Of a stretch of DNA of 64,000 nt, positions 16,105 through 26,048 are shown in pieces. Within the stretch, counting starts at the first letter, position 1. Every line of letters begins with the position of its first letter. The position numbers and the translations under genes are program-made. This stretch comes from Novosphingobium sp. 9 (lineage in GTDB: Bacteria; Pseudomonadota; Alphaproteobacteria; Sphingomonadales; Sphingomonadaceae), in NCBI RefSeq assembly GCF_025340265.1, contig NZ_CP022707.1:2937898-3001897 (forward strand), in the 5' to 3' direction. The notes under the pieces are model-generated. The model was given only the letters and a program-made list of their open reading frames with translations. It was not told where the DNA came from and searched no databases.

Positions 16105-18390
16105 TCAGGCATCCTCGGCAAAGAGCGGCAAACGCCGCAGACGCAGCCCGGTTGCGGAGAACAGGGCATTGGCAATGGCAGGGGCGGCGACCGCGACGCC
16201 CAGTTCGCCCGGATCGGCAGGCGGCTGCGTGCTGGTGACAAAGCCCACATCGATCTGCGGACAGTCCTTCAGCGCAGGCACCGCGAGCGCCGAGAGCCTG
16301 TCGGCATCCGGCCACCCTTGCGTCCAGCTGCCCGCACTGCCGAGCGCGAGGCCCAGGCCGAAGATCAGGCCGCCCTCGATCTGCTGGCGCGCAATGTCGA
16401 TATTCACGATCCGCCCGATATCGACCACCGCGCTCAGCGCATCGACGCGCACGCCGCCCTCGTCGCGGCGGACACGGGCGACAAGGGCGATCCGGCCCTC
16501 CCCGATGCGCGCATCGCCGATACGATGGCAGGCGATGCCCTGTCCGCTGTTGTCGCTGCCGCCGTCCCAGTTCGCCAGCGAGGAGACGCGCTGGAGGCAC
16601 TCGGCCATGCGCGGATCGCCGCCCAGCATCGCCATGCGATAGCTCAGCGGCTCGCACCCGGCACGGTGGGCGAGTTCATCGACGAAGCACTCGTTGAAAA
16701 AGGCGGTGTAGCCATGGGCATTGCCGCGCATCCGTCCGGTCGGCAGGTCGAGCGCGGCGGGCACGTGATCGACGGCGAGGTTGGCGATGTCGTAGCCCGG
16801 CACTGCGCCGGACAGCGCCAGCGGATCGGCAACGCCCTGCACCGCGCGCGCGGCATCGGCGGGAGATTGCGCCCCGAACAGCCGCTCGCCGAATTCGCGC
16901 GCGGTGGCGGGCACGGCGATGCGGGCGCGCCAGGCGGTGATCTGGCCATCGCCATCGGGCCGTGCAGCCATGACCGCCACCGCAGGCGTGCGCGGCAGGC
17001 CCGCGACATGCTCCTGTCGCCGCGACCATGTAAGCTGCACCGGCTTGCCGACGGCTTTGGCGATAGTCGCGACTTCGGCCCCTTGCGCAAATTCCAGCCG
17101 CCGGTCGAAACTGCCGCCGATAGGCATGGGATAGAGCACGACATCGCCTGCTCCCACGCCCGCCGCCTTCGCCGCAGCACGGCGCGCAGCCTCGGGCGCC
17201 TGCGTGCCGATCCACAGCTCCAGCCGCCCATCCTCGTCCAGCCGCGCAGTGGCGCTGGCGGTCTCGATGGTGGCGTGGAGCGCCGGGGCGACCTCGTAGC
17301 GCAGCTGGACCGGCAGGCCGCCCGACACCGCTTCCGCATCGCCCTGAAGGTGGATGCGGTGCGGATCGCCGCGCGTCATCGCGGCATCGAGCGCGAGGTC
17401 GATCGCATCGCCATCGGCGGCGTGCGAAACCCTGAAATGCGGTGCGGCACGCTGGAGCGCCTGCTCGGCGGTCCACCAGTCACGGGCGACCGCCGCCACC
17501 CAGTCTGCCCCTTCGACGAAACGGACGAAGCCCTTCAGGCCCTTGCCCGCCTGTTCATCGAGGCCAGCGATCTGCGCCACCCCCAGCGGTCCGTGGCGGA
17601 TCGCGGCGAACAGCATGTCGGGCAGGCGGATATCGCCCGCGAACGTCCACGAGCCATCGACTTTGGCGGGCAGATCGAGGCGCGGATGGCGCAAGGGGGC
17701 GCCGGGCGGAAATTCCTCGGGGCTTTCGGCCTCGGGATCGCTCTGCAGCGGCGGTGGCGAGGGTGGCGTCAGCCCCGCTGCCGCTTCGGCCAGCAATCCG
17801 AACGAGAGCGCCTTGTCGCCATAGGTCACAAGGCCACCGGCGACCGCGCACTCTTCGGGCGTGACGCCCCAGCGCGCCGCCGCAGCCTGCGTCAACAGGC
17901 TGCGCGCGATAGCTCCGGCAGCGCGTGCGGGCGCCTCGTAGGCCGCGAGCGCGGTGCCGTCCGCCGTCACATCGAAGCGATTGTCCTGTGCCCAGCGGCG
18001 CGTCAGCAGGTCCACCGGATCGCCCGCCAGCGCATCGGCGATACGCGGGCCGGTCGGCATCCACAGCGGCGCCCATTCCGCCGCCAGCACGGTGTTGGCA
18101 TAGAGCGCGCTGGGCGGCGCGGGCTCGACCGCGATCTGCCGCCAGTCCGCCCCCAGTTCCGCCGCGACGATCTGCGGCAGGACCGTGGTGATCCCCTGCC
18201 CCATCTCGACCTGCGGCACCGCCACGGTGACGACGCCCTGCGTATCGATCTTGAGCCAGGCATCGAAGGCGAACTGATCCGGCCCGGCCTTCAGGGGCAA
18301 TGGAAAGCGGCGCGGGCGCAGCACGAAGCCCAGCGCCAGCCCGCCCCCGGCGAGCGCCCCGATCAGCACGCCGCGCCGGGTCGGCGCCAT
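16105..18390 (-). CDS. IorB-type molybdopterin oxidoreductase large subunit
   Basis: The product is 761 residues, of the isoquinoline 1-oxidoreductase beta / aldehyde oxidase-like xanthine dehydrogenase family. The N-terminus is a twin-arginine-type signal (TRRGVLIGALAGGG), so it is probably exported folded with its molybdenum cofactor. PQVEMGQGITT and the C-terminal QIEGGLIFGLGL and PGELG (Glu about 729) match cofactor-binding and catalytic regions. The usual small [2Fe-2S] partner gene is not adjacent, so its electron acceptor is unclear. The start codon overlaps the mrp stop (TGATG). The substrate cannot be read from sequence. Confidence 0.8.
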   Translation of the reverse strand: MAPTRRGVLIGALAGGGLALGFVLRPRRFPLPLKAGPDQFAFDAWLKIDTQGVVTVAVPQVEMGQGITTVLPQIVAAELGADWRQIAVEPAPPSALYANTVLAAEWAPLWMPTGPRIADALAGDPVDLLTRRWAQDNRFDVTADGTALAAYEAPARAAGAIARSLLTQAAAARWGVTPEECAVAGGLVTYGDKALSFGLLAEAAAGLTPPSPPPLQSDPEAESPEEFPPGAPLRHPRLDLPAKVDGSWTFAGDIRLPDMLFAAIRHGPLGVAQIAGLDEQAGKGLKGFVRFVEGADWVAAVARDWWTAEQALQRAAPHFRVSHAADGDAIDLALDAAMTRGDPHRIHLQGDAEAVSGGLPVQLRYEVAPALHATIETASATARLDEDGRLELWIGTQAPEAARRAAAKAAGVGAGDVVLYPMPIGGSFDRRLEFAQGAEVATIAKAVGKPVQLTWSRRQEHVAGLPRTPAVAVMAARPDGDGQITAWRARIAVPATAREFGERLFGAQSPADAARAVQGVADPLALSGAVPGYDIANLAVDHVPAALDLPTGRMRGNAHGYTAFFNECFVDELAHRAGCEPLSYRMAMLGGDPRMAECLQRVSSLANWDGGSDNSGQGIACHRIGDARIGEGRIALVARVRRDEGGVRVDALSAVVDIGRIVNIDIARQQIEGGLIFGLGLALGSAGSWTQGWPDADRLSALAVPALKDCPQIDVGFVTSTQPPADPGELGVAVAAPAIANALFSATGLRLRRLPLFAEDA

Positions 18391-19424
18391 CAGCGGGCGC
18401 CTTCGGACGTGTCAGGAGCCTGTACATCTGGACTTTGCGTCTCCAGCCAGTCCGCCACGCGGGCCGCCAGCGCGGCGAAAGCCTCGGCCTGCGCACCGTC
18501 GCCCGCCGCCACCGGAACGCCTTCGTCGCTCTGGCGCCGGATCGCGATGTCGAGCGGGATGCGTCCCAGGAAATCGAGCCCCTGTTCGGCCGCCGAGGCT
18601 TCCGCCCCGCCGCAGCCGAACGGATCGCTCACCTCGCCGCAGTGCGGGCAGGCATAGCCCGCCATGTTCTCGATCAGGCCGACGATCGGCACGCCCAGCT
18701 TACGGAACAGCCCGGTGGCGCGCGCAGCGTCGATCAGCGCGAGATCCTGCGGGGTCGAGACGATCACGATGCCGGAGGGCGGGAACTGCTTGGCCAGCGT
18801 CAGCTGGATATCGCCGGTGCCGGGCGGCAGGTCCACGATCAGCACTTCGGCATGATCCCAGTGCGCTTCCAGCATCTTGACCATCGCGCCTGCCACCATC
18901 GAGCCGCGCCAGGCGATCGCCTCGCCCGCGCCCGCCAGTTGCGCCATCGACAGCATCGGCACGCCCCAGCGGCTCGCCACGGGAACCAGCCGCTTGTCGT
19001 GCGCGACCGGACGCTCGTTCTCGGCCCCCAGCAGCCGCGCCTGCGACGGCCCCTGAATATCGGCATCGACCAGTCCGACACGCAGGCCCCGACGCGCCAG
19101 CGCCACCGCCAGATTGGCCGAGACGGTGGACTTGCCGACCCCGCCCTTGCCCGAGGCGACCGCGATGATGCGCGGCCCTGTGGGTTGCGGGCGACGCTCG
19201 CCCATCATGGCGACCCGCAGTTCGGTCACGCCGGGAACCTGCGCCAGTGCCGCACGCGTGGCCTGTTCGAGACGGACGGCGGCTCGCTCGTCCAGCCCCT
19301 CGCCATCGAGCACCAGCGTCACCACGCCATCGACCGCACGCAGCGATTGCAGGCGTGCGGCAGCCTCCGCAGGCAGTTTCGCCTTCAGCAAAACTTCCGT
19401 GTTTTCGTCCCGTTCGCCTGCCAC
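18390..19424 (-). CDS. mrp: Mrp/ApbC iron-sulfur carrier ATPase
   Basis: This P-loop protein of 344 residues assembles and delivers Fe-S clusters. An N-terminal MIP18-like half domain precedes the Walker A motif ASGKGGVGKSTVSANLA, DADIQGPSQ, the VDLPPGTGD block and a CPHC pair that binds the bridging cluster. The start is set at the GTG at 19424 (VAGERDEN), preceded closely by GGAGG. Upstream residues in the frame do not resemble the family. The gene overlaps the next one by a single base and may be co-transcribed with the molybdenum hydroxylase and hemH. Confidence 0.88.
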   Translation of the reverse strand: MAGERDENTEVLLKAKLPAEAAARLQSLRAVDGVVTLVLDGEGLDERAAVRLEQATRAALAQVPGVTELRVAMMGERRPQPTGPRIIAVASGKGGVGKSTVSANLAVALARRGLRVGLVDADIQGPSQARLLGAENERPVAHDKRLVPVASRWGVPMLSMAQLAGAGEAIAWRGSMVAGAMVKMLEAHWDHAEVLIVDLPPGTGDIQLTLAKQFPPSGIVIVSTPQDLALIDAARATGLFRKLGVPIVGLIENMAGYACPHCGEVSDPFGCGGAEASAAEQGLDFLGRIPLDIAIRRQSDEGVPVAAGDGAQAEAFAALAARVADWLETQSPDVQAPDTSEGAR

Positions 19425-19596
19425 AACACCTCCAGCGCGCCTTGCCTCGCAAGCGCATATCGGCAGCGATCCGAACCGCCGGACATGCGCATCCTTGCGG
19501 CTGCCGTGGCCCAGTGGATCAAAAAGGACAAGAGAGCCTCTGTTTTTGTGCCCCAACGGTTCCTATAGAGACCGGATGACAGGATTAGGTGGAGCG

Positions 19597-20844
19597 ATGG
19601 CGCGCGGTGTTCTTGCGATGACCGGACGGCGCAGTCCCTGGGGAGGTTCCTCGGACAACGGCGGTGACGGATCGCGAAACGACGGCGACGATCACGCGCA
19701 AGAGCCCGGCGACAGCGCCGACCCCGAAGTCGGCGCGGATGAGGCGCCAGACAGCGGGGCGCCCGAGGATCGCAGCCCTCCTCCGTCCAAGGCCCCGGAA
19801 CAACGCGGGCCGCGCAACCCCTGGCTGCCCACCGGCACGCCGTCGCGCAAAGGCCCCGGCCTCGACGATATCTTCCGTGGCCGCGACAGCGGCAACCGCA
19901 ACGCGCAGCGCCCGTCCGCGCCCGGCGGCGGCAATCGCGGCCCTTCGCTGCCGCAGTTTCCCATGCGCCCCGAACTCGCTGCGCGCTGGATCCCCTGGGC
20001 CATCGGCGCCGCAGTGATCGCCGTGGCGGCCGCCTCCAGCATTCATGTGGTGGGCCAGAAGGAAGAGGGCATCGTCACCCAGTTCGGGCGCTATTCGCGC
20101 ACGCTCGGCCCCGGCGTCTCGCTGACGCTCCCCTGGCCGGTCGAACAGGTTGCCGTGACCGACGTCACCAGCATCAAGATCGATTCGATCCCCGAGGGCG
20201 AATCCGAGATGCTGATGCTCACCAGCGACAAGAACCTTGTGGACCTTACCTATCTGGTGCGCTGGAACATCAAGAACCTGCGCGATTATTCGTTCCAGAT
20301 CGCCGACCCGCAGGACACCGTTCGCGAAGTGGCCGAAGCCTCGATGCGCGCCTCGATCGCGCAGATAGGCCTCGATTCCCTGCTGACCGGCGCCGGACGC
20401 GGCCAGGTCGAGGACAGCGTGCGCGATCGCATGCAGCGGGTGCTCGACAGCTATCACGCAGGCGTGCTGATCCAGGGCGTGGAAATCAAGAAGGCCGATC
20501 CGCCGGCCAAGGTTGTCGATGCCTTCCAGCAGGTCACGGTGGCACAGCAGGGTGCCGAGCGCGACCGCTCGAACGCGCGCGCCTGGTCGCAGCAGTTGCT
20601 GGCAGGCGCACAGGGCGCCGCAGAAGCCTTCAACAAGGAATATGCCGAGTACAAGCTCGCCCCGGAAGTGACCAAGCGGCGCATGTGGTACGAAACCATG
20701 GAGCGCGTGCTGCGCAAGAACGGCGCGGTGATCGACGAGGGCAAGGACGGCCATGGCGCCGTGCCCTACCTGCCGCTGCCTGCCCCGAAGAAGCCGGCGC
20801 CCCCGGCTGATGCCCCCGCCGCTTCCTCGGGAGATGCCCAGTGA
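19597..20844 (+). CDS. hflK: FtsH protease modulator HflK
   Basis: This 415-residue membrane protein forms a ring complex with HflC around the FtsH protease and limits its activity. A long acidic and Gly/Pro-rich cytoplasmic N-terminus (about 120 residues) leads to one transmembrane segment (WIPWAIGAAVIAVAAAS), then the SPFH/band-7 domain (EEGIVTQFGRYSRTLGPGVS; KNLVDLTYLVRWNI) and an alanine-rich helical region. I chose the ATG at 19597 because AGGTGGAG precedes it, although an in-frame ATG at 19576 also exists. The TGA overlaps the GTG start of hflC. Confidence 0.9.
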   Translation: MARGVLAMTGRRSPWGGSSDNGGDGSRNDGDDHAQEPGDSADPEVGADEAPDSGAPEDRSPPPSKAPEQRGPRNPWLPTGTPSRKGPGLDDIFRGRDSGNRNAQRPSAPGGGNRGPSLPQFPMRPELAARWIPWAIGAAVIAVAAASSIHVVGQKEEGIVTQFGRYSRTLGPGVSLTLPWPVEQVAVTDVTSIKIDSIPEGESEMLMLTSDKNLVDLTYLVRWNIKNLRDYSFQIADPQDTVREVAEASMRASIAQIGLDSLLTGAGRGQVEDSVRDRMQRVLDSYHAGVLIQGVEIKKADPPAKVVDAFQQVTVAQQGAERDRSNARAWSQQLLAGAQGAAEAFNKEYAEYKLAPEVTKRRMWYETMERVLRKNGAVIDEGKDGHGAVPYLPLPAPKKPAPPADAPAASSGDAQ

Positions 20845-21695
20845 CCGCCGCTTCCTTCCCCACCGGACTCTCGCGACACTGGGGCTGGCTGCTCGGCGGC
20901 GCCATCGTGGTCATCGCCGCGATGTCCAGCGTGATCGAGGTGCCCGAAAACCAGCAGGCGGTCATCGTGCGCAATGGCCACGCCGTTGCCGTGATCAACC
21001 CCTACCGGCCCGGAGAAGCGCTGGGCCAGAGCAGTTTCGGCCTCGCCCTGCGCATCCCGCTGGTCGACCACGTAGAGCGGATCGACAAGCGGCTGCTCTC
21101 GGTCGACATGGAGCAGCAGCAGGTGCTTTCGACCGATCAGCAGCGGCTGAACGTCGATGCCTATGCGCGGTTTCGCGTGGTCGATCCGGTCAAGATGGTG
21201 CTGACCGCAGGCACCACCGAGCGGGTGGCGGACCAGCTTGAACCGATCCTCACCTCGGTGCTGCGCCAGGAACTGGGCAACCGCACGTTCCAGTCGCTGC
21301 TCACGGCAGAGCGCGGGCAGGCGATGGAAAACATCCGCGCCGGGCTCGACCGCGAGGCACGCCAGTACGGCGCGCAAGTGGTGGACGTGCGCATCAAGCG
21401 CGCCGATCTTCCCGACGGTGCGCTCCAGAGTGCGTTCGACCGCATGAGCGCAGCACGGCAGGAAGAGGCCAAGACGATCACCGCCGAGGGCCAGAAGGAC
21501 GCGCAGATCATCCGCGCCGATGCCGAGGCGCAGGCCAGCGCCATCTACGCCAAGGCCTTCGGTCAGGACCCGCAGTTCTATGATTTCTATCGTGCGATGC
21601 AGAGCTACGACTATGCCTTCGCGCAGGATGACAGTTCTGCCACCATCCTGCTTTCGCCCGACAGCGCCTATCTGAAGCACTTTCAGCAGCCCTGA
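20841..21695 (+). CDS. hflC: FtsH protease modulator HflC
   Basis: This is the 284-residue partner of HflK. It has one N-terminal membrane anchor (WGWLLGGAIVVIAAMSSV) and an SPFH domain (VPENQQAVIVRNG; RIDKRLLSVDMEQQQVLSTD), then a coiled-coil region (REARQYGAQVVDVRIKRADLP; SAARQEEAKTITAEGQKDA). The start GTG overlaps the hflK stop (GTGA), so the two are translationally coupled. The length fits the family. Confidence 0.92.
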   Translation: MTAASFPTGLSRHWGWLLGGAIVVIAAMSSVIEVPENQQAVIVRNGHAVAVINPYRPGEALGQSSFGLALRIPLVDHVERIDKRLLSVDMEQQQVLSTDQQRLNVDAYARFRVVDPVKMVLTAGTTERVADQLEPILTSVLRQELGNRTFQSLLTAERGQAMENIRAGLDREARQYGAQVVDVRIKRADLPDGALQSAFDRMSAARQEEAKTITAEGQKDAQIIRADAEAQASAIYAKAFGQDPQFYDFYRAMQSYDYAFAQDDSSATILLSPDSAYLKHFQQP

Positions 21696-21853
21696 CCCTT
21701 CATCCGGGTTGCCATGCCCGGATGAAAATGGTCCCTTGCCACGAAATTTCAGCGGAACCGCGCCATTCAATACCGGTTAAGCCGATACCGTCACAACCGT
21801 TGTCCAACGGAACACGGTGCGCGGTTGCCGCCGCTACGGAGGAATCAAAGGAC

Positions 21854-23434
21854 GTGAAGCCAGTGCGATACGCTTACGGATTGACCACCGCTCTCCTGCT
21901 GGGAGGCGCCACCGCCACGCTCGTGACCGGCTACCCAGCCGGTGCGCAAGTCGCCCAGAACGAGCAGAGCCAGATGGCCCACGTGGTCCCGCGTGCCGGT
22001 GCGCCTGCCAGCTTCGCCGACCTCACCGCGCAGCTTGCGCCGGCCGTGGTCAACATCTCCACCCGCCAGAAGATCCAGGTCTCCAGCGGCGGGGGCGACG
22101 GCTCCAACCCGTTCGCGGGCACCCCGTTCGAGGGGCTGTTCGGTGGCGGCAACGGCGGTGGCAACAGCGCCCCGCAGACGCGTGAGGCGCAGTCGCTCGG
22201 CTCGGGCTTCATCATCTCATCCGATGGCTACATCGTGACGAACAACCACGTCATCACCGCCGACGGCAAGGGACAGGTCGAATCGATCACCGTCACCATG
22301 CCCGACGGCACCGAGTACCCGGCCAAGCTGATCGGCAAGGACGCCGCATCGGACCTTGCCGTGCTCAAGATCACCGGCACCAAGCCCTTCCCGTTCGTCA
22401 AGTTCGGCGACAGTTCGAAGGCGCGCGTGGGTGACTGGATCATCGCCATCGGCAACCCCTTCGGGCTGGGCGGCACGGTAACGGCGGGGATCGTCTCGGC
22501 GGTCTATCGCAATACCGGCCAGAACACCGCCTACGACCGCTATCTGCAGACCGACGCGGCGATCAACCGGGGCAACTCGGGCGGCCCGATGTTCGACATG
22601 CAGGGCAATGTCATCGGCATCAACAACGCGATCTTCTCGCCCACCGGCGGCAGCGTCGGCATCGGCTTTGCCATCCCGGCGGAAACCGCAGCCCCGATCG
22701 TCCAGAAGCTCATCAAGGGCGAGGCGATCGAGCGCGGCTATCTGGGCGTGCGCATCCAGCCGATCAGCGAGGACATGGCCGATTCGCTGGGCCTGCCCCA
22801 CAACAAGGGCGAATTCATCCAGAGCGTCGAGCCCGATGGCCCGGCAGCGAAGGGCGGCATGCAGGCAGGCGACGTCGTCACCGCCGTCAACGGCAAGGAC
22901 GTCACCCCCGACCAGTCGCTGTCGTTCCTCGTCGCCAACACGGCGCCGGGCAGCCGCATCCCGGTCGACGTTATCCGCAACGGCCGCAAGCAGACGCTCA
23001 ACCTCACGGTCGCCAAGCGCCCGAGCGAGGAAGACCTGCAGCAGCAGACCTTCGGCGACGACGACAGCGCCGACAACAGCGACGATGCTTACAACAACCC
23101 GCCGCAGCAGATGGCCAAGGGCGTCATCGAGAATGCCCTCGGCTTCTCGGTAACCCCGCTAACCGCCAACATTGCGCGTCAGCTGGGCGTTTCGGAAACC
23201 GCCAAGGGCCTCGTCGTGGTCGCTGTCGATCCCAACTCGGATGCCGGTCAGAAGGGCCTCTCGCGCGGGTTCATCGTGCAGAGCGCCAACGGGCAGGACG
23301 TCGCGACCAAGGTCGATCTCGAAAACGCGATCAAGGCCGTGAAGGCCGATGGCCGCTCGGCCATCCTGCTGCGCGTCAAGCCGCGCGGCCAGCAGCCGAT
23401 CTTCGTGCCGTTCCGCCTGAGCGACGGCAAGTAA
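21854..23434 (+). CDS. degP: Do-family serine endoprotease DegP/HtrA
   Basis: This periplasmic protease/chaperone has 526 residues. A signal-anchor-like N-terminus (YGLTTALLLGG) precedes a trypsin-like domain with His132 (TNNHVI), Asp167 (ASDLAV) and Ser242 (GNSGGP). Two PDZ domains follow (GYLGVRIQPIS; GFSVTPLTANIARQLGV), separated by an acidic linker. The GTG at 21854 is chosen because GGAGGAA lies upstream and the signal sequence follows directly. The gene comes 158 bases after hflC. HflKC-FtsH and DegP both serve envelope protein quality control, which makes the association sensible. A strong terminator follows. Confidence 0.92.
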   Translation: MKPVRYAYGLTTALLLGGATATLVTGYPAGAQVAQNEQSQMAHVVPRAGAPASFADLTAQLAPAVVNISTRQKIQVSSGGGDGSNPFAGTPFEGLFGGGNGGGNSAPQTREAQSLGSGFIISSDGYIVTNNHVITADGKGQVESITVTMPDGTEYPAKLIGKDAASDLAVLKITGTKPFPFVKFGDSSKARVGDWIIAIGNPFGLGGTVTAGIVSAVYRNTGQNTAYDRYLQTDAAINRGNSGGPMFDMQGNVIGINNAIFSPTGGSVGIGFAIPAETAAPIVQKLIKGEAIERGYLGVRIQPISEDMADSLGLPHNKGEFIQSVEPDGPAAKGGMQAGDVVTAVNGKDVTPDQSLSFLVANTAPGSRIPVDVIRNGRKQTLNLTVAKRPSEEDLQQQTFGDDDSADNSDDAYNNPPQQMAKGVIENALGFSVTPLTANIARQLGVSETAKGLVVVAVDPNSDAGQKGLSRGFIVQSANGQDVATKVDLENAIKAVKADGRSAILLRVKPRGQQPIFVPFRLSDGK

Positions 23435-23483
23435 TCCGCGACAGGAGCGGGAAGGCAACCTCCCCGCTCCTGCCCTTCGCATG

Positions 23484-23523
23484 AAAAAAGGCCCCGCCGG
23501 ATATCTCCGGCGGGGCCTTTTTT
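23484..23523. terminator. strong bidirectional terminator
   Basis: An A-run, a perfect GC-rich stem (GGCCCCGCCGG / CCGGCGGGGCC with a short loop) and a run of T lie between the converging degP and penicillin-binding protein genes. The symmetry allows termination from both sides. Confidence 0.92.
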
Positions 23524-23575
23524 CGTCTCTCATTCTCAAGCTGCCCCCGGTTTCACCCGAAGGGCAGCGAGAGCG

Positions 23576-25888
23576 TCAGTAGCCGTCGTTGTAGCCGCTG
23601 TTGCCACTGCCGTTCCGCACGGCGCCCGTGGGCCGCGCGGTGGGCGTGGCGGCAGGCGATGCCGGGCGTCCGCCGACCGGGCGCGGCGCGACCATCGTCT
23701 GGCTGCCGCCGCCACCGTGCGACGGGGCCGAACGACCGGTCGCACGGTCGAGGAAGTCTTCACCCACCGCTGAGGTCGGCGGCGCGGAAGGGCCTTGTCC
23801 CGAGCCGTTCGGGCCGTAACCGGGTGCCGAAGCCCCCGTACCGTCCTCGTACTGCATCTGCTGGCCCTGTCCGCCCTGGCCTTGCCCACCCTGCCCCTGC
23901 GAACCATCGCCCGGCTGGCCGTCCTGCCCGTTACCCGGACCGCGCACGAGATTGCCGTTCTCGTCGGTGTAGTAATAGTCGTTGGGATCGCCCTGCAGGT
24001 TCTGCTCGTCCGGTTCGAGCTGCCATTCGGGCAGCTGGAGCTGCGTCTGGAACTGCTGGACCGGTCGATTGGCGACCGCCACCTTCATGTAATCGGAGAA
24101 TGCGCGGGCCGGCGCCGTACCGCCCCACAGGCCGCGCACCGGCTTGGCATCGTCGCGCCCCATCCACACACCGGTGGTGACGCCGCTGGAGAAGCCCAGG
24201 AACCAGCCGTCCTTGTTCGAGGTGGTAGTGCCGGTCTTGCCCGCGACCGGGCGACCGATGTTGGCCGCACGCCCCGTGCCGGTGGCGACGGCGGATTGCA
24301 GCAGGTCGGTGATGCCCGCCGCGACATAGGGCGGCACCAGCACCTGACCACGGGTGGACTGGTGCTGATACAGCACCTTGCCGCTCGTCGTCGTCACCTT
24401 GGTGATGCCATAGGGCTCGACCGAAGTGCCCCCGGCGGAGACTTCGGCGAAGGCGCGGGTCATGTCGATCACGCGCACTTCGGAGGTGCCCAGCACCATC
24501 GCGGGCTGCGTGTTGATCTGGGTGGTGATGCCGAAGCGACGCGCCATCGCCGCCACCGTGCCGAAGCCCACCTCGTTGCCCAGCTTGGCCGCGATGGTGT
24601 TCTTCGAATAGGCGAAGGCGCTGCGGATATCGATCTTGCCCGCAAAGCGGCCATCGTCGTTATGCGGGCTCCAGCCGTCGATGGTGATCGGCGCATCGTC
24701 CACCGCGTCGCTCGGCGTGTATCCCGCTTCAAGCGCGGCCATGTAGACGAACAGCTTCCATGACGAACCGGGCTGACGCACGGCGCTGGTCGCGCGGTTG
24801 TAGTTCGAGGTCACGTAATCGGTGCCGCCGACCATCGCCAGCACGGCGCCGTCGTTGTCGAGACTGACGAGAGCGCCCTGCGCGCCTGCGGGCACGCGGG
24901 CCTCCACCGCCTTGGCGCCTGCCTGCTGGAGCTTGGGATCGAGCGTGGTCCACACCTCGATAGGCTCGTCGTTGTCGGGCAGCAGCGTGTCGAGTTGCGG
25001 CAGCGCCCAGTCGGTGAAGTAGCGCACCGAGTTCTGGTTGCGGTCCTTCACGACCTTGACCTGCGAGAGGTCGATATCCTGCGCCTGCTCGGGCGTGATC
25101 ACGCCGTTATCGGCCATCGTGCCCAGCACGACCTTGCCGCGCCGAATCGAGGCATCGACATCGGCGGTCGGCGAATAGTTGGACGGCGCCTTCACGAGCC
25201 CTGCGATGATCGCCGCCTCGCCCACCGACAGGCTGGTGCCGGGATGGCCGAAGAACTTGCGGCTGGCCGCGTCGATACCGTAGGCGCCGCCACCGAAGTA
25301 GACCTTGTTGAGGTACAACTCGAGAATCTGATCCTTGCTGAACTTGCGCTCCAGCGCCAGCGCCAGCACCATTTCGCGTGCCTTGCGGGCATAGTTGCGG
25401 TTGTTGTTCAGGAAGATGTTGCGCGCGAGCTGCTGCGTGATCGTCGAGGTCGCGGCGAAGCGGCGATCCTCGGCCACGCCCACGAACACCGCACGCGCCA
25501 GGCCGTAAGGGTCCACGCCGGGGTGCGAGAAGAAGCGGCGATCCTCGACCGAGACCATCGCCTCGCGCATGATCGGCGGGATATCGTCGAACGACAGCCA
25601 CTTGCCATAGCTCGGCCCGAGCGAGACGAGTTCGGTGCCGTCGCGCGCGCGCACGACGATCATCTGGCCGTTCTGGCTGCTCTTGAGCGCGTCGAAATCG
25701 GGAAGCTGACGCTCGGTGATGAAGACCGCCGTGCCCAGGAAGATCGCGGCGAGCAGGCACAGCGCCACGCCCCACATCACGACACCGCGCACGATGCGCA
25801 GCCAGAGCGGGCGACGACCTTTCTTCGAGGAAGCATTCTTGGGGGACGGGCTCTCCGAAGAGCCGCGTCGGCCGGAATTGTTGGCCAT
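23576..25888 (-). CDS. class A penicillin-binding protein (PBP1A-type)
   Basis: This 770-residue bifunctional peptidoglycan synthase is anchored by one transmembrane segment (VVMWGVALCLLAAIFLGTAVF). The glycosyltransferase 51 domain shows SVEDRRFFSHPGVDP, STITQQLARN and ELYLNKVYFGGGAYGIDAAS. The transpeptidase domain shows the SxxK box in QPGSSWKLF, SKN in FAYSKNTIA and KTGT in VAGKTGTT. The last 140 residues are a Gly/Gln/Pro-rich disordered tail, longer than in many homologues. The start ATG at 25888 is followed by a basic cytoplasmic stretch. The gene stands alone and converges on degP. Confidence 0.92.
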   Translation of the reverse strand: MANNSGRRGSSESPSPKNASSKKGRRPLWLRIVRGVVMWGVALCLLAAIFLGTAVFITERQLPDFDALKSSQNGQMIVVRARDGTELVSLGPSYGKWLSFDDIPPIMREAMVSVEDRRFFSHPGVDPYGLARAVFVGVAEDRRFAATSTITQQLARNIFLNNNRNYARKAREMVLALALERKFSKDQILELYLNKVYFGGGAYGIDAASRKFFGHPGTSLSVGEAAIIAGLVKAPSNYSPTADVDASIRRGKVVLGTMADNGVITPEQAQDIDLSQVKVVKDRNQNSVRYFTDWALPQLDTLLPDNDEPIEVWTTLDPKLQQAGAKAVEARVPAGAQGALVSLDNDGAVLAMVGGTDYVTSNYNRATSAVRQPGSSWKLFVYMAALEAGYTPSDAVDDAPITIDGWSPHNDDGRFAGKIDIRSAFAYSKNTIAAKLGNEVGFGTVAAMARRFGITTQINTQPAMVLGTSEVRVIDMTRAFAEVSAGGTSVEPYGITKVTTTSGKVLYQHQSTRGQVLVPPYVAAGITDLLQSAVATGTGRAANIGRPVAGKTGTTTSNKDGWFLGFSSGVTTGVWMGRDDAKPVRGLWGGTAPARAFSDYMKVAVANRPVQQFQTQLQLPEWQLEPDEQNLQGDPNDYYYTDENGNLVRGPGNGQDGQPGDGSQGQGGQGQGGQGQQMQYEDGTGASAPGYGPNGSGQGPSAPPTSAVGEDFLDRATGRSAPSHGGGGSQTMVAPRPVGGRPASPAATPTARPTGAVRNGSGNSGYNDGY

Positions 25889-26048
25889 AGACTAGAAGCA
25901 AATCCCAATGGCGGACCGATGCGTCCGCAGGCTCCCTACACCGTGGCGCAGCGATTTGTAACCCGCGCTTAACACGAGAGCGGTGCGGACTGCCCTCTAA
26001 GGCTGATTGATCCGCACCGAACCGAAGCCCGGCCCCGGAGTCAGTTCC

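Noticed and set aside
16318..18657. Long plus-strand open frame opposite the IorB-type gene
   Set aside because: It is an antisense shadow with no domain, while the minus-strand gene has clear cofactor motifs and coupled neighbours.
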